Positions 1 to 7,601 of a stretch of 64,000 nt of DNA are shown in pieces (within the stretch, counting starts at the first letter, position 1; the number at the start of each line of letters is the position of its first letter). The position numbers were made by a program, and so were the translations under genes. Source of the stretch: Cryobacterium sp. GrIS_2_6 (GTDB lineage Bacteria > Actinomycetota > Actinomycetes > Actinomycetales > Microbacteriaceae); the NCBI RefSeq assembly GCF_035984545.1, contig NZ_JAXCHP010000001.1, positions 3,038,001-3,102,000 of the forward strand, written 5' to 3'. Below the pieces are notes generated by a model. That model was not told the origin of the DNA and ran no database searches. It worked only from the letters and a program-made list of their open reading frames with translations.

Positions 1-175
1 CCTGCTGCAGAAGAACGTCCTGGACCGGCAGCGGTGGTCAACCCGGGAAGAACTGCGCCTGGCGATGGTGGTCTGGATCGAGAGGACCTACCACCGCAAG
101 CGCCGACAACGCCGCCTCGGCAAGCTCACCCCGATCGAGTTTGAGACAATAAACGTGGCCCTCAAGGCCGCCTGA
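1..175 (+). CDS. IS3-family transposase, C-terminal end (partial at window edge)
   Basis: The last 57 codons of a transposase enter from the left edge and stop at TGA 173-175. The visible end contains the Trp-Ile-Glu, Tyr-His-Arg-Lys, Arg-Arg and Leu-Thr-Pro-Ile-Glu-Phe-Glu pattern typical of the C-terminus of IS3-group OrfB integrases (rve_3 region), where the final catalytic Glu lies just upstream. Such proteins cut and join IS ends through a DDE active site. Only the tail is visible, so intactness and subfamily cannot be judged. Short distance to the next gene suggests the IS right end lies within the following 40 bases. Confidence 0.75.
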   Translation, partial: LLQKNVLDRQRWSTREELRLAMVVWIERTYHRKRRQRRLGKLTPIEFETINVALKAA

Positions 176-215
176 AACCACTAACCCTTTGAGTCAACTG
201 AACTCGGGGCAGTCC
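1..215 (+). mobile_element. Right end of an IS3-type insertion sequence
   Basis: The transposase tail (stop at 175) is followed by a short non-coding stretch ending in an ACTCGGGGCAGT-like string near 202-213, which resembles a G-rich IS3-family right terminal repeat. The left end is outside the window, so the repeat match and target duplication cannot be tested. The exact boundary is approximate. Confidence 0.4.
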
Positions 216-227
216 CGAGTTCCGACC

Positions 228-608
228 ATGGACGGAGAAGAGGCGACGCGGCTCCTCGTTGACGCAGTTGGGCCGTTCTACGACTGTGCAGGGTTACAGG
301 AATGGCTCGACCTCACGGAAGACTCCGTACTTGGCTTGGCCCGAGACGGGAAACTCCTAACAGTCAGGACCCTCGAGGGCGATTTGCTCGTCCCAAGCTT
401 CCAATTCGGCCCGGATGGCGAATTCCTCCCATGCTTGGACAGAGTGCTGAAGGCCTTGGGCGGCACCCTTGACGAGTGGAACATCGCCCTTTGGATCGTC
501 AATAGGGACCCCCGAGACGGCATTAGCAATTTTGAGAGGTTGCGGTCTGGCGACGCCGAGACTGTAGTCCAACGTGCCACACGCCAGGCAGAAATCTTGC
601 GTCACTGA
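228..608 (+). CDS. Orphan Xre/MbcA/ParS-like antitoxin-family protein
   Basis: A 126-residue soluble protein. The N-terminal half (EWLDLTEDSVLGLARDG) looks like a helix-turn-helix that picks a partner or DNA. The C-terminal half (LPCLDRVLKALGG, ALWIVNRDPRDG, LRSGDAETVVQRATRQA) matches the pattern of the Xre/MbcA/ParS toxin-binding domain that neutralises RES/MbcT-type toxins in actinobacteria. ATG 228 is preferred; an upstream TTG at 189 would begin inside the presumed IS end. No RES toxin follows, so this is an orphan or its partner was lost. The IS immediately upstream may have removed its promoter or original 5' end. Family call is by pattern only. Confidence 0.5.
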   Translation: MDGEEATRLLVDAVGPFYDCAGLQEWLDLTEDSVLGLARDGKLLTVRTLEGDLLVPSFQFGPDGEFLPCLDRVLKALGGTLDEWNIALWIVNRDPRDGISNFERLRSGDAETVVQRATRQAEILRH

Positions 609-746
609 AAAGCACAGAGCCGCAGGGATGCAGACAGACATTCGGCCATCTCTCGGCAGGACTAGCCGGCGCAACAACTGGACCATAGCCACCAGTGCTC
701 GCTCGCGCTTCGGCTTTGCTACCCGTCTTCCTCGATGCCGCTGAAA

Positions 747-989
747 CTACGTGGTTATTCCGGGTTCGTCTCTCGTTACGCCGGTGACCGGAAATCCGGC
801 CCGCCCGAGGGCCTCGTTGACACTGCGCACCGCGGAATCGTAGTCCCATGCCTCGCGTGCCGCTATGACAAGTCCTCTCCCGTTCTCGGTGCCTAGCGTG
901 CAGTCAGCAAACCCCAGGTCGAAGAGTCGGTCGTAGTCGTCGTCAGCCAAAGGCCGAGCGAGCGTCACGGTGAATCGGTACATCTGCAC
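747..989 (-). CDS. Small protein coupled to a ribbon-helix-helix regulator
   Basis: An 80-residue protein (GTG start at 989; ATG 983 possible). It has a beta-rich start (YRFTVTLARPLADDDYDRLFDLG), then CTLGTENGRGLVIAAREAWDYDSAV and an AGFPVTGV tail. Actinobacteria often carry such a protein, with a 'LF..G..D.tlG...G......F.re' pattern, next to RHH or excisionase-type regulators; its biochemical function is not known to me. It overlaps the upstream RHH gene by 47 bases in another frame, which implies translational coupling. A toxin-antitoxin-like pair is possible but not shown. Confidence 0.6.
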   Translation of the reverse strand: MQMYRFTVTLARPLADDDYDRLFDLGFADCTLGTENGRGLVIAAREAWDYDSAVRSVNEALGRAGFPVTGVTRDEPGITT

Positions 990-1248
990 GTGAACAATCC
1001 CAATCCTTTTGCGATGCAGTCCTGGCTAGGTGCGCGACTTCATCTGGTGTGGCAACTCGACCGCCAAGCTCTACTCGCGCCCGGCCCTGCAGTGCCCGGA
1101 TATTCTCAGCGATTCGATCCCGATTCAAGCGACTCAGCGCGATACGAAGGAACTCGGACCGATCCCCATTTGCGAAATATTCCACAAGTTGATCGAGCTG
1201 CGCGAGGTCCTCTTCCTCGAGAGCGAAGCTCACAGTGATGGAGTCCAT
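943..1248 (-). CDS. Ribbon-helix-helix (CopG/Arc-type) regulator
   Basis: A 101-residue protein. The first about 50 residues (MDSITVSFALEEEDLAQLD, then YFANGDRSEFLRIALSRL) give a beta strand plus two helices, the RHH DNA-binding fold of CopG-like antitoxins and repressors. The remainder is a charged tail that could bind a partner. ATG 1248 is chosen because a GGAAGGA motif lies about nine bases upstream; ATG 1257 would leave no spacing. The downstream 80-aa gene begins inside its 3' end. Probably autoregulates the pair, as RHH antitoxins usually do; this is inference. Confidence 0.65.
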   Translation of the reverse strand: MDSITVSFALEEEDLAQLDQLVEYFANGDRSEFLRIALSRLNRDRIAENIRALQGRARVELGGRVATPDEVAHLARTASQKDWDCSRADVPIHRDARSAFG

Positions 1249-1491
1249 CGCGGACATTCCTTCCGTTTGCTGAGGCACAACTCCATTCGCGCATCAGTCT
1301 GTCACGCGCGTTCATCGGCCGCTCAAGAAGCAATTGGAGCACCCTGATTTTGGACAGAGCTCTCCTTACCCAAGATGCTTTTCCTCAATTTGCCTAGCGG
1401 CTCTGCTGCTTGTTCTTCGCCTCAGCAATACGGACTGCGCGAGCCACGCGACAGGTGAAGGCGGGGGGAGCCGCGCGCCGATGTCATAGGC

Positions 1492-1830
1492 ATGACAATC
1501 TCCAGCGCCATCGATTACCCTCCCTCCCACCCTCGGGAGGCCGCCGCACACATACCGTGTATGTCTGCACACGAACGTATCGCCCATACCCGTTTCTGTC
1601 GCCCTGATGCGGCCTGTCCGCTGTGGTGCTGGGCAGGGATCATCTCCGCTTTCTTCGGTGGGAAAGCGATCTTTGCCGACTGCCACTCCACCAAGGATCA
1701 GTTCCTGTGCATCTATACCTGCCTAAATCTATGGTCCTCGGGCGGGCAGGGCACAAACAGCCGAAGCGTGAGCTGGGCCATCTTCGCTGTCCGGGCGGCC
1801 ACTGCCCTCTGGCGGGTTTTCCACGTCTGA
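1492..1830 (+). CDS. Hypothetical small hydrophobic protein, copy 1 of a repeated family
   Basis: A 112-residue reading frame of unknown function with hydrophobic stretches (WAGIISAFFGG; WAIFAVRAATALW). Its C-terminus (LWSSGGQGTNSRSVSW, A.....A.ALWRVFHV) resembles that of the frame at 3367-3885 (LWKSGRSEANTRVSAW, A....GIAIWSLWQTFHA), and both begin after a GGCATGACA context. Conservation at protein level despite DNA divergence argues for real coding. There is no convincing ribosome-binding site. It lies just upstream of the IS256-type element, which separates the two copies. Confidence 0.3.
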   Translation: MTISSAIDYPPSHPREAAAHIPCMSAHERIAHTRFCRPDAACPLWCWAGIISAFFGGKAIFADCHSTKDQFLCIYTCLNLWSSGGQGTNSRSVSWAIFAVRAATALWRVFHV

Positions 1831-1870
1831 GCGGGCGCACTCCGTATTCAGCCGTGGCCTCCATACGGGC

Positions 1871-1903
1871 AATAATGGGTTGCGTCCATTAGCGTGGTGT
1901 AAC
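1871..1903 (+). repeat. Left terminal inverted repeat of IS256-type element
   Basis: Pairs with 3266-3298. The strongest identity is GTGGTGTAAC (1894-1903) against GTTACACCAC (3266-3275); GTCCA and TGGGT blocks further out also match. Confidence 0.65.
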
Positions 1904-1996
1904 CCCGGCCCTGTTGGGCGTGTTGCACCGATGTGAGGCGGCCACCGCGTGATTCTTGGAAAGACCGATCAAGTCTTTTCCGAAGGAGTACACGCG

Positions 1997-3239
1997 ATGA
2001 CCGCACCCCATTTTATTGACCCTGCCCGTTTCCTGTCCGAACAACTCGAGCAAGCCTCGCCGGACCTGATGCGGCAGATGCTGACCACCTTCATCAACGC
2101 GCTGATGAGTGCCGAAGCGGAGGCCGTCTGCGGCGCCGAATACGGGCAGATCTCCGCCGACCGAGTCAACTCCCGCAACGGCTACCGGCACCGGGACTTC
2201 GATACCCGCACCGGCACCCTCGACGTCGCGATCCCGAAGCTGCGCACCGGCACCTACTTCCCGGACTGGCTCCTCGAACGTCGTCGCCGCGCCGAGGCCG
2301 CCCTGACCAGCGTCGTGGCGACCTGCTACCTCCTCGGGGTCTCGACCAGGCGGATGGAGAAGCTAGTCGAGTCCCTCGGTATCACTCGTCTCTCCAAGTC
2401 GCAGGTGTCGATCATGGCCAAGGACCTCGACGAGCAGGTCGAGCAGTTCCGCACCCGCCCCCTCGACGCCGGCCCCTACACATTCGTCGCCGCCGACGCC
2501 CTGGTGCTGAAGGTCCGCGAGGGCGGCCGCGTCGCCAACGTCCACGCGCTCCTCGCGACGGGCGTGAACAAGGACGGCCACCGCGAGATCCTGGGTTTGC
2601 AGGTCACCAGCGCCGAAGACGGCGCCGGCTGGCTCGGCTTCTTCCGCGACCTGACCGCCCGCGGCCTGACTGGGGTGAAGCTCGTCACCAGCGACGCCCA
2701 TGCCGGCCTCGTCGCCGCAATCGGGGCCACCCTGCCCGGCGCCACCTGGCAGCGCTGTCGCACCCACTACGCCGCGAATCTGATGTCCGCGACCCCGAAA
2801 TCCAGCTGGCCGTGGGTGAAGACCCTGCTCCACTTCCGTCTATGACCAGCCCGACAAGGACGCCGTGCACGCCCAGTTCGACCGGGTCCTGAACGCGCTC
2901 GAGGAGAAGCTCCCCGCGGTCGCCGCCCACCTCGAGACAGCCCGGGCGGACGTGCTCGCGTTCACCGGGTTCCCCAAAGAGATCTGGCGTCAGCTCTGGT
3001 CCAACAACCCACAGGAACGCCTCAACCGTGAGATCCGCCGCCGCACCGACGTCGTGGGCATCTTCCCCGACCGCGGCTCCCTGATCCGGCTCGTCGGAGC
3101 GGTCCTGGCCGAACAACACGACGAATGGATCGAAGGCCGCCGCTACCTCGGCCTCGACGTCCTCAGCCGCTCACGCCTCACCCTCATCCCCACCGAGAAG
3201 GAGGAACAAACAACCGAACTCGGCGCCCTCAGCGCCTAA
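1997..3239 (+). pseudogene. IS256-family (mutator) transposase, frameshifted
   Basis: Starts at ATG 1997 and reads MTAPHFIDPARFLSEQL. The DDE residues are recognisable: the first Asp in FVAADALVLKV, the second in VTSDAHAGLV, and the Glu in NPQERLNREIRRR in the second reading frame. One extra T at about 2834-2835 makes the first frame stop at 2845 after ...KTLLHFRL; dropping it joins ...KTLLHSVYDQPDKDAVHAQ and continues to the stop at 3239. The intact product would be about 413 residues, normal for IS256 transposases. As it stands no full-length enzyme is made unless ribosomes shift frame at this site. Confidence 0.85.
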
Positions 3240-3265
3240 AAATCTAAGAATCACGCGGCAAACTC

Positions 3266-3298
3266 GTTACACCACACATTTGGACTTGACCCAATAAT
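3266..3298 (-). repeat. Right terminal inverted repeat of IS256-type element
   Basis: Inverted partner of 1871-1903. Begins with GTTACACCAC and continues through TGGAC and ACCCA blocks that match the left repeat in reverse complement. Confidence 0.65.
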
Positions 3299-3366
3299 GT
3301 TCCGTCCTCACCTTCGTAGGGGGTGGGGTCGGAACGTTTTGAGGAACGCCCACGTACATCCATGGC

Positions 3367-3885
3367 ATGACACCGAACTCCAACTCACGACCCGCTACTT
3401 CGCCTCAATGGCTCCACCGCATTCACCCGAGCGTGACCGCATCCGTCGCTTTCCTCGCCTCTCTCATCCGACTCATCCGACTCATCCATGCTGTCCTCGG
3501 AGTTAGCGATGGATTGGCATCTGGTTTCGCCACATGGCTTCTTTGTCTGGACACCTACTACCTCGCCCTCCCGGCCATCCGATGCCTAGCTGTCGCTTAC
3601 ACCGACGGCATCTGCGCTTGGCGATGCTGGCGCGCCGGGGCATCAGCGATACTCTCTCCCGAGCCTCTCTGTCGCCGCGTGACCTCATTCCGGCCGTTCG
3701 TCGCATCGACCGAGAGCATGACCGCCTACAGCCCGCTCAGGGAGCGCATCCCCAACCCATACATCTACGCCGCACTCTGGAAGAGCGGGCGCTCGGAGGC
3801 GAACACGAGGGTCTCCGCCTGGGTCAAGCTGGCATTGAAGGTCGGAATAGCCATTTGGTCGCTGTGGCAGACGTTTCACGCGTGA
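3367..3885 (+). CDS. Hypothetical hydrophobic protein, copy 2 of a repeated family
   Basis: A 172-residue frame. The first half has a long hydrophobic region (VTASVAFLASLIRLIRLIHAVLG, then ATWLLCLDTYYLALPAI) that could be membrane-associated; the C-terminus repeats the LW.SG...N.RVS.W...A....AIW....FH pattern seen at 1492-1830. It ends about 160 bases before a hipB-like gene on the same strand. I do not recognise the family. Codon use is ordinary but lower in GC than the core genes, and the start is not supported by a clear ribosome-binding site. Confidence 0.35.
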   Translation: MTPNSNSRPATSPQWLHRIHPSVTASVAFLASLIRLIRLIHAVLGVSDGLASGFATWLLCLDTYYLALPAIRCLAVAYTDGICAWRCWRAGASAILSPEPLCRRVTSFRPFVASTESMTAYSPLRERIPNPYIYAALWKSGRSEANTRVSAWVKLALKVGIAIWSLWQTFHA

Positions 3886-4042
3886 GCCAGAGCATGGATC
3901 TCACTGTCGTGCAGCGAGTACCTCGAGGGCCTTTCGGTACTCCCGTGTGCCTCGTTTCGGAACTCCATCCACCAAAAAGTAGATTCCATTGTCCGCAAAG
4001 AGCTTTAAGCTGCAACATATTGCACTTCTAGAAGGATGAAAC

Positions 4043-4366
4043 ATGCCGAGAAAACCCCGTACTTACGCACCCTGGACGGTTGAAGCCATCACTATCCTCG
4101 GGCACCAAATCGCTGCCGAGCGCCGGCTCATTCACTGGCGACAACGCGACATAGCGGAGCGGGCAGGGATCTCCGTGGGGACTCTTATCGCCATCGAGAA
4201 AGGTTCCACGAGCACATCGATCGGCACGGTCTTCGAAGTTGCAGCACTGCTCGGCATCCCCCTTGTTGGTGCGATGGAGCCGACAGCACGAGAGCTAATC
4301 CACACCCGTCTCGCATTGCTCCCCACGAGAATCAGACAGCCCACGGAATACGACGATGATTTCTGA
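4043..4366 (+). CDS. HipB-like XRE-family antitoxin/repressor, copy 1
   Basis: A 107-residue protein with a central helix-turn-helix (ERRLIHWRQRDIAERAGIS, TLIAIEKGSTSTSIGTVFEVAALLGIPL, about residues 24-72), the Cro/C1 fold used by HipB antitoxins that pair with HipA kinases. The C-terminus LLPTRIRQPTEYDDDF has the acidic DDF ending common in actinobacterial HipB-like proteins whose stop overlaps the next start. A GAAGGA ribosome-binding site precedes ATG 4043. The overlapping downstream frame stops after eight codons, so the antitoxin has no kinase here. About 80 percent identical to the protein at 7660-7983 by eye. Confidence 0.75.
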   Translation: MPRKPRTYAPWTVEAITILGHQIAAERRLIHWRQRDIAERAGISVGTLIAIEKGSTSTSIGTVFEVAALLGIPLVGAMEPTARELIHTRLALLPTRIRQPTEYDDDF

Positions 4367-4382
4367 CACTGACTACGAGTGA
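4356..4382 (+). pseudogene. Stub of a downstream hipA-like start
   Basis: An ATG overlapping the hipB-like stop opens the frame MISDTDYE and then meets TGA at 4380-4382. Copy 2 keeps the same start and continues (MISDTDYECAWC). In HipBA operons of this type the kinase begins at such an overlap, so these are probably remains of hipA starts; the sequence is too short to prove it. Confidence 0.3.
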
Positions 4383-4524
4383 GCCTGGAACCCGCCCTCA
4401 GTGGATAGATTCGCAGCGCCCCGCGCAATGCCTCAACGCCCGGAACGACTCCTCGCCGACGTCGGCAGAGCCTCTTCTGCGCGCTGTGAACGGCACCTCT
4501 GCAACGACGACCGGCGCTCTGCTG

Positions 4525-4665
4525 CACAGTTCCCTCGGGAAGGAGTTCAGCGAACAAGTTACGGCAGCGCGACACCGGGGATAGCACCCCGAACCAACTC
4601 CCCGCGATGCGGGCTGCCAGCCGCCAGTTGCTGGCGAGCTCGACCCGCAGACGGAACAGACCGGC
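4525..4665 (-). pseudogene. HipA N-terminal fragment
   Basis: On the minus strand one frame reads LFRLRVELASNW followed further on by RNLFAELLPEGT (4529-4560). The second string closely matches RRNFFAELLPEGT of the hipA gene at 10568-10838, a hallmark of HipA N-terminal domains. No start codon or downstream kinase domain accompanies it, so this is a relic of a third or fourth hipA copy, in opposite orientation to the neighbouring hipB-like gene. Confidence 0.45.
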
Positions 4666-4666
4666 A

Positions 4667-5047
4667 TCAACCGGAGAAGGATTCGCTTACGAGGGCTTGA
4701 GCGGCCTGCCCTGCTTCTTTGAACCGGTCCTCACGGATGGCGGTAATTAGGGTGTCGTAATCAAGCCACGGGTTCGCGCCAATGAACCAGGCGCGAGCAA
4801 CGTCCTCGCCTTCACACTGGGCCAATCTCGTCCACTGCTCGTAGGCGAACTGGAGCCGTCGCATCGACTCATTCTTCGGAGACGGTCCATCCACCTTCGC
4901 CCACCGATATGGGAGTTTGGGATCCTTACTCCCAGATAGAGCGGCAACAAGGGTTCCGCCTAAGGATCCAATCAACCGGCGAATGATTTCTCGAATATCG
5001 AGCCTGATCATCCTCACGTGAGCGGAATTGACATGCGGGGCGACCAC
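4667..5047 (-). CDS. Orphan Xre/MbcA/ParS-type antitoxin-like protein
   Basis: Up to 126 residues (GTG 5047; ATG 5011 is an equally good start, giving 114). The sequence RRLIGSLGGTLVAALSGSKDPK, KVDGPSP, MRRLQFAYEQWTRLAQCEGEDVARAWFIGANPWLDYDTLITAIREDRFKEA fits the DUF2384/Xre-MbcA-ParS toxin-binding family: a DNA-binding helical N-terminus, then the 'W..G.Np.L....P...i' C-terminal core. Partners are usually RES-domain NAD-degrading toxins, and none is next to it. The gene may be an orphan that still protects against an incoming toxin; that is speculation. Confidence 0.6.
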   Translation of the reverse strand: MVAPHVNSAHVRMIRLDIREIIRRLIGSLGGTLVAALSGSKDPKLPYRWAKVDGPSPKNESMRRLQFAYEQWTRLAQCEGEDVARAWFIGANPWLDYDTLITAIREDRFKEAGQAAQALVSESFSG

Positions 5048-5391
5048 TTAGCCCTCCAACCGTGGGTGGTGAAAATTTCCATCTGGAATGCCACCATTTT
5101 TACACTCCAGACCGTGGAGAAGCCGACTAACGATTAGCTAGCCAACGCAGCACCGCTCTCTCCGCAAGAGGTAGCAGACCGTCAATAAAAACGCTCGGCC
5201 GTGACCAAGGCGCAGTTCGGCTCCAACTCGTGACTCCAATACCGTGGCAGAACAAGTGGATGATTCAGGATGCTGGAACCGGTATTGTCATCAATCCTCG
5301 GGCGGAATCACTCTGCAGCATGGGAGCCTGATGAACGAGTGCGGGAATACCGTCCTGAGTTGTTCTGCGCTGGCGAATCTTCCGGCGCCTT
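5048..5391 (+). other. Intergenic stretch without recognisable gene
   Basis: AT-richer sequence between the orphan antitoxin and the broken surface-protein gene. I see no tRNA, terminator, repeat or credible reading frame in it. It probably contains the promoter of the minus-strand antitoxin gene. Confidence 0.4.
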
Positions 5392-6840
5392 CTACCCGAG
5401 GTAAGCGGCGAGGGCACTCTTCCCAAGATAGGAGACGGCCGCGGGTCCGCCGAGGACGACGATCTTCTTGGGCCTCAATCGGGCGAGTTCGGCGGCGATC
5501 ACTGTCGGAGCGCCGTCGACGTAGAGAGTGAGAATTGGACCCGCCGTGACGCTGGCCGCTGCGGCTCCTGAGAGAGCGTCTGGAAAATTGTCCCCGTTGG
5601 TAATGTAGACGACGGGCACATCCGGTTGGTAGGTTGCCGCCGAGATGGCGGCAGATGTCACATAGCGGTCAGTTCCAGACAGCCGGGTCGTGGGGGCGAA
5701 CGAACCAAGTTGTGCCTGGACGGAATCGGAGACGGCCTCCGTTCCTCCGAGAAGGACTATCCCTGCGGGCTTGAGGCGTGAGATTTCGGCGGCGACCGCG
5801 GTCGGCACACTGTCTGGCTGGACAGTCAACAGTGGTGCCGCATTCAGGCCGGCGGCCGCGCTTCCGGACAGTGCGTCGGGGAAATTCTGGCCGCTGCTCA
5901 CATAGGCGATCGATACCCCGGGCGCGAACGTCGCTGCCGAGATAGCGGCAGACGTCTCATACCGGTCAGCGCCGGACAGTCGTGTCGTCGGGGCGAGCAA
6001 CGCGAGTTGAGTTTCCACGGCGTCGGACACTGCGGCGATCCCACCCAGGACGACGATTCTCGCCGGCTTCAGGCGTTCGAGTTCGCTGGCGATCGCAGGC
6101 GGAATACTTCCCGGTTGGACAGTGAGCAGCGGACCCTTGTAGAAGCCGGCGGCTGCACCGCCGGAAAGAGCGTCCGGGAAGTCTTGCCCGCTCGCCACGT
6201 ACGCGACCGACACGCCGGGCTGAAACGTTGCCGCGGAGATGGCAGCGGAGGTTTCGTAGCGGTCCGCACCGCCGACTCGTGAGGCCGACGGCTGCCCCGT
6301 CGCGGACAGCGCCATGGAATGCAGGGACCCAGCTGCGATCGCGGTCACTCCTGTGAGTCCGGTCGGAATCGTCGTTTGACCGCCGGTGTTGTCTCCCCAG
6401 GCCGCCACCGTGCCGTCGCTTTCAGCGCCAGTGAATGATAGTCGCCTGATGCGATTGCGACGACCCCGGACAGCCCCGTCGGGACCGACGTGTCTCCGGG
6501 ACGCGATTCGCCCCACTGGATGACCGTGCCGTCGGATTTCAAGGCCAGGGACTGCTGGAACCCGGCGGCGATGGCCACGACTCCAGTCAATCCGACCGGC
6601 ACCGCAGACTGCCCGAACACGTTGTTCCCCCAGGCCACGACGGTGCCGTCAGCCTTAAGCGCCAGCGAATGAAAGCCGCCCATCGCGATCGAGATGACCC
6701 CCGAGAGTCCCGCAGGGATAGTCAGGTCGCCCGAACGCTCCATGCCCCACGCCGTGACCGTTCCATCGCTCCTCAACGCCATCGAACTGAAGTGGCCAGC
6801 GGCGATCGCGGTTACGCCGCTACCAGAGGGCGCGTGACCA
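5392..6840 (-). pseudogene. RCC1-repeat / cell-wall-binding repeat surface protein, truncated and frameshifted
   Basis: Two minus-strand frames together encode five RCC1-like repeats (DGTV.AWG......IP.GLSGV.AIA.G..HSLALK) and then three cell-wall-binding type 2 repeats (RVGGADRYETSAAIS, VAYVASGQDFPDALSG, RIVVLGG.AAVSD). Type 2 repeats anchor proteins to the actinobacterial or firmicute envelope; RCC1 blades form a beta-propeller. A one-base deletion near 6420-6424 shifts the frame inside the last propeller repeat (ALKATARWRP instead of ALKxDGTVAAW). The 5' end is also missing: no signal peptide precedes the first repeat at about 6840. Almost certainly non-functional, imported with the island. 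Confidence 0.8.
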
Positions 6841-7210
6841 CTTGAGCGAGACACGTGGAACCTCGTTTGGCACCAAATATGCGAATTGGTTTTACTGTGA
6901 GGAAGAACACGACTGGATACCGCATTTGGAAGATGATGACGAGGTCGTTCCACTCCCAGCGACTGGCAGCCTCGAGGTCACGCACACAGTCATCAGAACG
7001 ATCCCCAAGTCGGCCGCCCCGTAACGGTCGCGGCCCGACCGACGACCTTGTGGCCATGGGGCGTTTCGATCGGCTCAGCGTTCATCTCCCGGCCACAACC
7101 CGGACATGTGGGGCCACTCCAAGCCAGATCATCGTCATCAATCGCACAGTGAGTGTGCCCGATCTGGACCCGATCTGTTAGGACCGCTTCCTACGCCTGC
7201 AGCGTTTTTC
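6841..7210 (+). other. Degenerate stretch holding one gene fragment
   Basis: Lies between the truncated 5' end of the surface-protein pseudogene and the stop of the ParB-like gene. Apart from the zinc-ribbon-like fragment on the minus strand (6993-7190) nothing is recognised. The abrupt start of the surface-protein repeats at 6840 suggests a deletion or recombination junction here. Confidence 0.4.
6993..7190 (-). pseudogene. Fragment with a C-x2-C zinc-ribbon-like motif
   Basis: A 65-codon open stretch on the minus strand, stop at 6993-6995, reading ...VQIGHTHCAIDDDDLAWSG, TCPGCGREM, IETPHGHKVVGRAATVTG, PTWGSF. The composition and the CPGC motif look like genuine protein, but the frame has no ATG, GTG or TTG start and is closed upstream by TAG at 7191-7193. 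It lies directly downstream of the ParB-like gene on the same strand, so it could be the 3' part of a plasmid-derived gene. No family assigned. Confidence 0.35.
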
Positions 7211-7519
7211 TTAACCGAGTGGGCGTCCCGCAGAAAGCGGTGAGCTGTCGCCTTCGTAGCGCTCTCCCGAGTTGTAGGAGCGTTCGCGGCGCTCGACTTC
7301 GGCCAGGACGGCTCGCTCCACGAAGTCAGACCAGCTTTTGTCGCCTTCGAGATGACTCGTGGCCCGATACGTAGCTCGCGCGCGATCCCTCGTGGTGTTG
7401 GACATATAGGTTGTCATCCTTGTGGTCTGCTCCACGACCACGGTCGCCGACTTGCGTGCCGGCGCACGGCGTGGCTTGCTCAGTGGTTCCGGGCCTGGGA
7501 CCGATTGTTGGTCAGTCAC
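7211..7519 (-). CDS. ParB-like plasmid partition protein (orphan, possibly remnant)
   Basis: About 102 residues from GTG 7519 (a TTG at 7618 would add 33). After a basic stretch (KPRRAPARKSA) comes MTTYMSNTTRDRARATYRATSHLEGDKSWSDFVERAVLAEVERRERSYNSGERY and a PLSAGRPLG end. That arrangement, an RHH-like fold followed by E.eR.YN.Ge.f and a GRPLG tail, is typical of small centromere-binding ParB-type proteins on actinobacterial plasmids. No parA ATPase lies upstream, so segregation function is unlikely in isolation. It points to plasmid ancestry of part of this island. Confidence 0.5.
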   Translation of the reverse strand: MTDQQSVPGPEPLSKPRRAPARKSATVVVEQTTRMTTYMSNTTRDRARATYRATSHLEGDKSWSDFVERAVLAEVERRERSYNSGERYEGDSSPLSAGRPLG

Positions 7520-7601
7520 CGGCGAGGCTTCAGGACGATTCCTAGCCTGCAGCCTGACGCTGCCCCGGGCGTCGATATCCAGCGAACTCAGCCTCAAACC
7601 A

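Larger units (their letters stand above)
1871..3298 (+). mobile_element. IS256-type insertion sequence with frameshifted transposase
   Basis: About 1.43 kb bounded by imperfect inverted repeats of about 33 bp. The left repeat (1871-1903) and right repeat (3266-3298) share TGGGT, GTCCA and a perfect GTGGTGTAAC inner block. A single mutator-type transposase gene fills it but carries a one-base insertion. I see no flanking target duplication, so the element is old or one flank was rearranged. Movement would need transposase supplied in trans. Confidence 0.75.
4026..4540 (+). repeat. Duplicated block, copy 1 (hipB-like gene plus 3' flank)
   Basis: The segment from just before the hipB-like gene to about 170 bases past it is closely matched by 7643-8150, at DNA level and across the non-coding flank. 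The similarity ends where copy 1 meets a reversed hipA fragment (4529-4560) and copy 2 meets the 3' end of another hipA gene. This is a dispersed duplication that later diverged. Confidence 0.7.

Noticed and set aside
1871..3298. Target-site duplication of the IS256-type element
   Set aside because: Flanks 1860-1870 and 3299-3310 share no 8-9 bp direct repeat.
6842..7024. 60-codon acidic plus-strand frame (TTG start)
   Set aside because: No start signal or family pattern, and it overlaps antisense to the more convincing zinc-ribbon-like fragment.
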